Shown here piece by piece: positions 6,650-9,150 of a stretch of DNA of 9,150 nt. Position 1 is the first letter of the stretch, and each line of letters opens with the position of its first letter. A model generated the notes under the pieces. It saw only the letters and a list, made by a program, of their open reading frames with translations, was not told the origin of the DNA and ran no database searches. Origin of the DNA: Gemmatimonadota bacterium (GTDB taxonomy: Bacteria > Latescibacterota > UBA2968 > UBA8231); contig JAPOYQ010000608.1 of the NCBI GenBank assembly GCA_026706505.1, positions 416 through 9,565 of the forward strand, written 5' to 3'. A program made the translations under genes and the position numbers.

Positions 6650-7488
6650 GTAGCGCTTCTGGAGACACCCTGTCGCTGCGACGCCAGCTCATCCTCTACG
6701 CCGCGCTGTCCTTTCTGGCGTTTTGGTTTCTGGTGCCTTTTGCCTGGATGCTCATTACCTCGATCAAGACGCCGGACGAGGTCTTTTCCCGTCTCCTGCC
6801 TTCGGTGCTGCGGCTGGCCAACTTCGTGGAGATCTTCAATCAGCCGACATTGCCCTTCGGGCGCTATTTTCTCAACAGCACGATCATCACGGTTTTTGGC
6901 ACGGGGGCGAGTCTTTTTACTTCCGCCGTCGTGGCCTATGCCTTTGCCCGGCTGAATTTTTTTGGCCGCGACGTACTGTTCGTCGCTGTGCTGTCAACCA
7001 TGATGCTGCCCGCGGCGGTGACCATGATCCCGACGTTTGTGCTCTTCCAGAAGCTAGGCTGGGTAGATACATTTCTCCCCTTTTTGGTGCCGGCCTGTAC
7101 GGGCAACGCCTTTCAGATATTCTTTTTGCGCCAGTTTTTTAAGACCCTGCCGGTAGATTTGATCGACGCCGCGCGCATAGACGGGTGCTCGAATTTGCGC
7201 ATCTGCCTGTCGATTGCCATGCCACTGGCCAAGCCGACGCTGGCAACGCTGGCCATTCTCAGCTTTCTCAGTCTCTGGAACGATTTTATGGGGCCGCTCA
7301 TCTATCTGCACAGCAACGAGAAGCGCACGCTGGCCCTAGGACTGAATGCTTTTGCCGGCATGTACGGCACACAGTGGCATCTGCTCATGGCCGCTTCCGT
7401 AGTCGCAACCGTGCCCATTCTGGTGGTCTTTTTTATGGGGCAGCGCTACTTCGAGCGCGGGCTGGTGATGACGGGGATGAAGGCGTAA
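6646..7488 (+). CDS. ABC sugar transporter permease, MalG/UgpE type
   Basis: 280 residues from the ATG at 6646, which overlaps the previous stop in an ATGA (6646-6649) exactly as the preceding gene pair does. An in-frame ATG at 6631 would add five residues and is less attractive. Membrane segments lie near 14-39, 76-100, 109-133, 144-164, 199-219 and 245-265. The EAA loop reads LIDAARIDGCSNLRICLSIA (172-191), with Asp for the first Glu, a common variant. The C-terminus QRYFERGLVMTGMKA matches the usual ending of CUT1-family MalG-type permeases. It pairs with the upstream permease to form the channel. No ATP-binding subunit follows: the next gene is on the opposite strand, so the transporter must use an ATPase encoded elsewhere. 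Confidence 0.93.
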   Translation: MSSASGDTLSLRRQLILYAALSFLAFWFLVPFAWMLITSIKTPDEVFSRLLPSVLRLANFVEIFNQPTLPFGRYFLNSTIITVFGTGASLFTSAVVAYAFARLNFFGRDVLFVAVLSTMMLPAAVTMIPTFVLFQKLGWVDTFLPFLVPACTGNAFQIFFLRQFFKTLPVDLIDAARIDGCSNLRICLSIAMPLAKPTLATLAILSFLSLWNDFMGPLIYLHSNEKRTLALGLNAFAGMYGTQWHLLMAASVVATVPILVVFFMGQRYFERGLVMTGMKA

Positions 7489-7555
7489 CGTGTCTGAAGG
7501 CTACTGTCGTGTAATTAGCAATTAGACAATGCCGCAGGATGAAATAGAACGCAAA
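7489..7555. other. Convergent intergenic gap between the importer operon and the minus-strand operon
   Basis: Two operons converge on these 67 bp. The gap holds the solitary terminal-repeat copy (7502-7518) and a weak bulged hairpin: TGTC (7505-7508) with GACA (7525-7528), and TAATT (7512-7516) with AATTA (7520-7524), loop AGC. There is no GC-rich stem with a T-tract, so no standard intrinsic terminator for either strand is recognisable. The hairpin could serve that purpose weakly in both directions. Confidence 0.45.
7502..7518. repeat. Solitary copy of the 17-bp terminal inverted repeat
   Basis: TACTGTCGTGTAATTAG matches the right arm at 3085-3101 (TACTGTCGTGTACTAAG) at 15 of 17 positions, with the first 12 identical. 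The partner arm is absent nearby. It lies in the gap where two operons converge, again at gene ends. It may be a decayed element, a solo end, or a recognition or terminator sequence in its own right. Confidence 0.6.
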
Positions 7556-8092
7556 TTATCCGCCATTGCCTCCTCCCCCCAGCAGCGCCTGATACGCCAC
7601 CAGCGCCCCCGCCACGTGCACATTCATCGACGGCCCTTTGCCGTACATGGGGATATAGACCGCCCCATCGCACAGTGCCAAGGTCTGTCGATAGACGCCC
7701 TTAGTCTCGTTGCCGAGCACCAAGCACACTTTGTCCGGGAAATCGTATTCCAAATAGCACACGGCCCCCTGCACCATTTCCAACGCCACCAAATGATACC
7801 CCTCGTCCCGCAGCGCGTTGGCCGCTTCGTCCATGCGCCCGATCCGCCGCCACGCCACCCGCCGCTCATGGCCCCGAGCTGTGCGTTCAATATCCTCGTG
7901 CGGCGGCGCGGGCGTCACACCCGTAAAAACCAATTCCCGCGCCCCACACGCATCGGCAATGCGAAACATCGAGCCGACATTGAGCGGATCTTCGACACTC
8001 TGCAGTAAAAAGGCTAGCTCCGCCTTGGGCGGATAGCTCCTCGCCGCGTCCGCAAAGAGCCGCTTCACCTCAACTTTGCGCAAAGGGCGCAT
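7556..8092 (-). CDS. SpoU/TrmH family RNA 2'-O-methyltransferase (short form)
   Basis: 178 residues from the ATG at 8092. The frame is open further upstream, but that part overlaps the PF09370-type gene and reads as arginine/glycine-rich shadow sequence, so the start 2 nt after that gene's stop is chosen. The three SPOUT knot motifs are present: N38-x-G40-x3-R44 within a SVEDPLNVGSMFRIAD segment, GNETKG (127-132), and IPMYGKGPSMNV (147-158). Arg44, Glu129 and Asn157 are the expected functional residues. The family transfers methyl from S-adenosylmethionine to a ribose 2'-oxygen in tRNA or rRNA, working as a cytoplasmic dimer. At this length only the catalytic SPOUT domain is present, with no N-terminal L30e-like substrate domain, as in TrmL/TrmH. 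The exact RNA target cannot be read. The C-terminal GGGGNGG tail is unusual but short. Confidence 0.88.
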   Translation of the reverse strand: MRPLRKVEVKRLFADAARSYPPKAELAFLLQSVEDPLNVGSMFRIADACGARELVFTGVTPAPPHEDIERTARGHERRVAWRRIGRMDEAANALRDEGYHLVALEMVQGAVCYLEYDFPDKVCLVLGNETKGVYRQTLALCDGAVYIPMYGKGPSMNVHVAGALVAYQALLGGGGNGG

Positions 8093-8094
8093 CG

Positions 8095-8922
8095 TCAAAA
8101 GCGGATGGCCTTGTACTTCTTCACGTGCTCGGTAATGGCCACCTCCACCGGCAACCGCTCCATGCTCGACGCACCGTAAAAGCCATCGACGCCCCGCGTG
8201 TTTTGCAACACGTACTCGGCGTCTTCTGGCTCTGAAATCGGCCCCCCGTGGCACAGCACAATCACCTCTTCGGATACCCCCCTCGCCGCGTCGCATATCG
8301 CCTGCACAAATCCCACTGATTCCTCCAAAGTCAGCGCGGTAGTAGCACCAATCGCACCCTTCGTAGTAAGCCCAGCGTGCGCCACCACAATGTCGGCACC
8401 GGCCGCAGCCATCTGCTCGCCCTCTTCGGGATTAAACGCATAAGGCGTCGTCAACAACCCCATCTCGTGCGCCGTGCGGATCATCTCCACCTCCTCCCCA
8501 TAGCCCATTCCGGTTTCCTCCAGGTTTTGCCGATACAACCCGTCAATCAGGCCCACGGTCGGAAAATTCTGCACACCGGAAAACCCAATCGCCTCAACCT
8601 CGCGCAAGAAAACATCCATCTGTCGGAACGGATCCGTCCCGCACACGCCGGCCAGCACCGGCGTATCCTCCACCACCGTCAACACCTCCCCGGCCATATC
8701 CATCACAATCGCATTGGCGTCCCCATACGGCATAGTCCCAGCCAGCGACCCCCGGCCCGCCATGCGAAATCGCCCGGAATTGTAAATCACAATCAAGTCA
8801 ACCCCACCGGCCTCCTCGAACTTGGCGCTGATCCCGGTGCCGGCTCCCGCGCCGATAATGGGAATCCCATCGGCGATGTTTTGCCGCAGTCTCGCGAGCA
8901 CTTCTTCTCTTGTAAAAGCCAT
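8095..8922 (-). CDS. PF09370-type TIM-barrel protein (phosphoenolpyruvate hydrolase family)
   Basis: 275 residues, full length for this family, starting at an ATG 6 nt after the cupin stop; AGGCGG just upstream is a modest ribosome binding site. Recognisable conserved stretches are [17 protein letters not shown] (24-40), [17 protein letters not shown] (46-62), GVCGTDPF (92-99), [13 protein letters not shown] (116-128), AHAG (181-184), LCHGGPI (223-229) and [12 protein letters not shown] (247-258). The fold is a TIM barrel related to phosphoenolpyruvate mutase/isocitrate lyase-type enzymes. The family is annotated as phosphoenolpyruvate hydrolase or signal-transduction-like and often accompanies a Tm-1-like (UPF0261) ATP-binding protein. 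No such partner is visible here, though the upstream side of the operon is cut off. Family call is confident; the reaction in this organism is not established. Confidence 0.88.
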   Translation of the reverse strand: MAFTREEVLARLRQNIADGIPIIGAGAGTGISAKFEEAGGVDLIVIYNSGRFRMAGRGSLAGTMPYGDANAIVMDMAGEVLTVVEDTPVLAGVCGTDPFRQMDVFLREVEAIGFSGVQNFPTVGLIDGLYRQNLEETGMGYGEEVEMIRTAHEMGLLTTPYAFNPEEGEQMAAAGADIVVAHAGLTTKGAIGATTALTLEESVGFVQAICDAARGVSEEVIVLCHGGPISEPEDAEYVLQNTRGVDGFYGASSMERLPVEVAITEHVKKYKAIRF

Positions 8923-8928
8923 GGCCGC

Positions 8929-9150
8929 CTATCCGTTTAGAGCCTTTTCTATCCGCACCCCCTCCATCTTCCGCAGCTCGGCCTCCGGCCCAAACGGCGC
9001 GTAGATGGCGATCAACTTCATCGGGCCGTCCCCATTATTGACCGTCGAGTGATACACAGCCGTCGGAATGTGTACCAGTTCCCCCGGGCCGATCTCCTTT
9101 TCCAGCTTGCCCGATTCCAACTCTACCGTCTGAATCCCAGTGCCCTCTAT
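8929..9150 (-). CDS. Cupin-domain protein, C-terminal part (5' end beyond the window)
   Basis: 73 residues are visible and the frame remains open to position 9150, so the start lies outside. The sequence GPGELVHIPTAVYHSTVNNG is a typical second cupin motif, G-x5-P-x4-H-x3-N, in which the His is one of the usual metal ligands. The first motif, with the other ligands, would lie upstream or just at the edge. The following strand (MKLIAIYAPFGPEAELR) fits the end of a small single-domain cupin. Such proteins act as isomerases, dioxygenases or small-molecule sensors, so no reaction can be assigned. It is the first visible gene of a minus-strand operon, 6 nt ahead of the PF09370-type gene, which suggests a joint metabolic role. 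Confidence 0.8.
   Translation of the reverse strand: MEGTGIQTVELESGKLEKEIGPGELVHIPTAVYHSTVNNGDGPMKLIAIYAPFGPEAELRKMEGVRIEKALNG

Noticed and set aside
7529..8008. Plus-strand frame opposite the SpoU-type gene
   Set aside because: His/Arg/Pro-rich shadow of the conserved minus-strand methyltransferase, with no domain signature.
8093..8296. N-terminal extension of the SpoU-type protein to position 8296
   Set aside because: It lies wholly over the well-conserved 3' end of the PF09370-type gene and its composition (Arg/Gly-rich, no motif) is that of a shadow frame.

Overview
The window looks like a chromosomal segment of a Gram-negative, probably environmental and uncultured, bacterium of moderately high GC. 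The evidence is the gene content: an FG-GAP/ASPIC-UnbV protein paired with a TPR lipoprotein, a binding-protein-dependent sugar importer with its own DapA-superfamily enzyme, and a PF09370-type TIM-barrel protein next to a cupin. Such sets are common in Planctomycetes-, Poribacteria- or Latescibacteria-like genomes. That placement is a recollection-based guess; no rRNA or other phylogenetic marker is present.

Region 1 (1-2972, + strand) holds the 3' part of a secreted or surface beta-propeller protein with six visible calcium-type DxDxDG repeats and a C-terminal ASPIC/UnbV domain. It is followed after 21 nt by a 13-unit TPR protein with a lipoprotein-like N-terminus. Region 2 (2973-3134) is a short intergenic stretch occupied by a 107-bp element with perfect 17-bp terminal inverted repeats and an inner hairpin. 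It resembles a MITE or REP-type palindromic unit. A small ComEA-like helix-hairpin-helix protein (3135-3401) follows.

Region 3 (3467-7488, + strand) is a tight operon: a DapA/NAL-superfamily lyase-like enzyme, an extracellular sugar-binding protein and two MalF/MalG-type permeases. The last three genes are joined by ATGA stop-start overlaps. No ATP-binding subunit is encoded, so an ATPase elsewhere must power the importer. The DapA-like enzyme keeps the Schiff-base lysine but has lost the residues used by true dihydrodipicolinate synthase. It more likely acts on the imported substrate or a product of it.

Region 4 (7556-9150, - strand) converges on region 3. In transcription order it holds a truncated cupin, a PF09370-type TIM-barrel protein and a short SpoU/TrmH-type RNA methyltransferase, spaced 6 and 2 nt apart. 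The 67-bp convergent gap carries a solitary copy (15 of 17 bases) of the same terminal repeat seen in region 2, which shows that the repeat is dispersed in this genome.

I see no tRNA, rRNA, CRISPR array, phage module or defence system. The least explained items are the dispersed inverted-repeat element and the active-site divergence of the DapA-like enzyme. I do not see a clearly undescribed biological system here.
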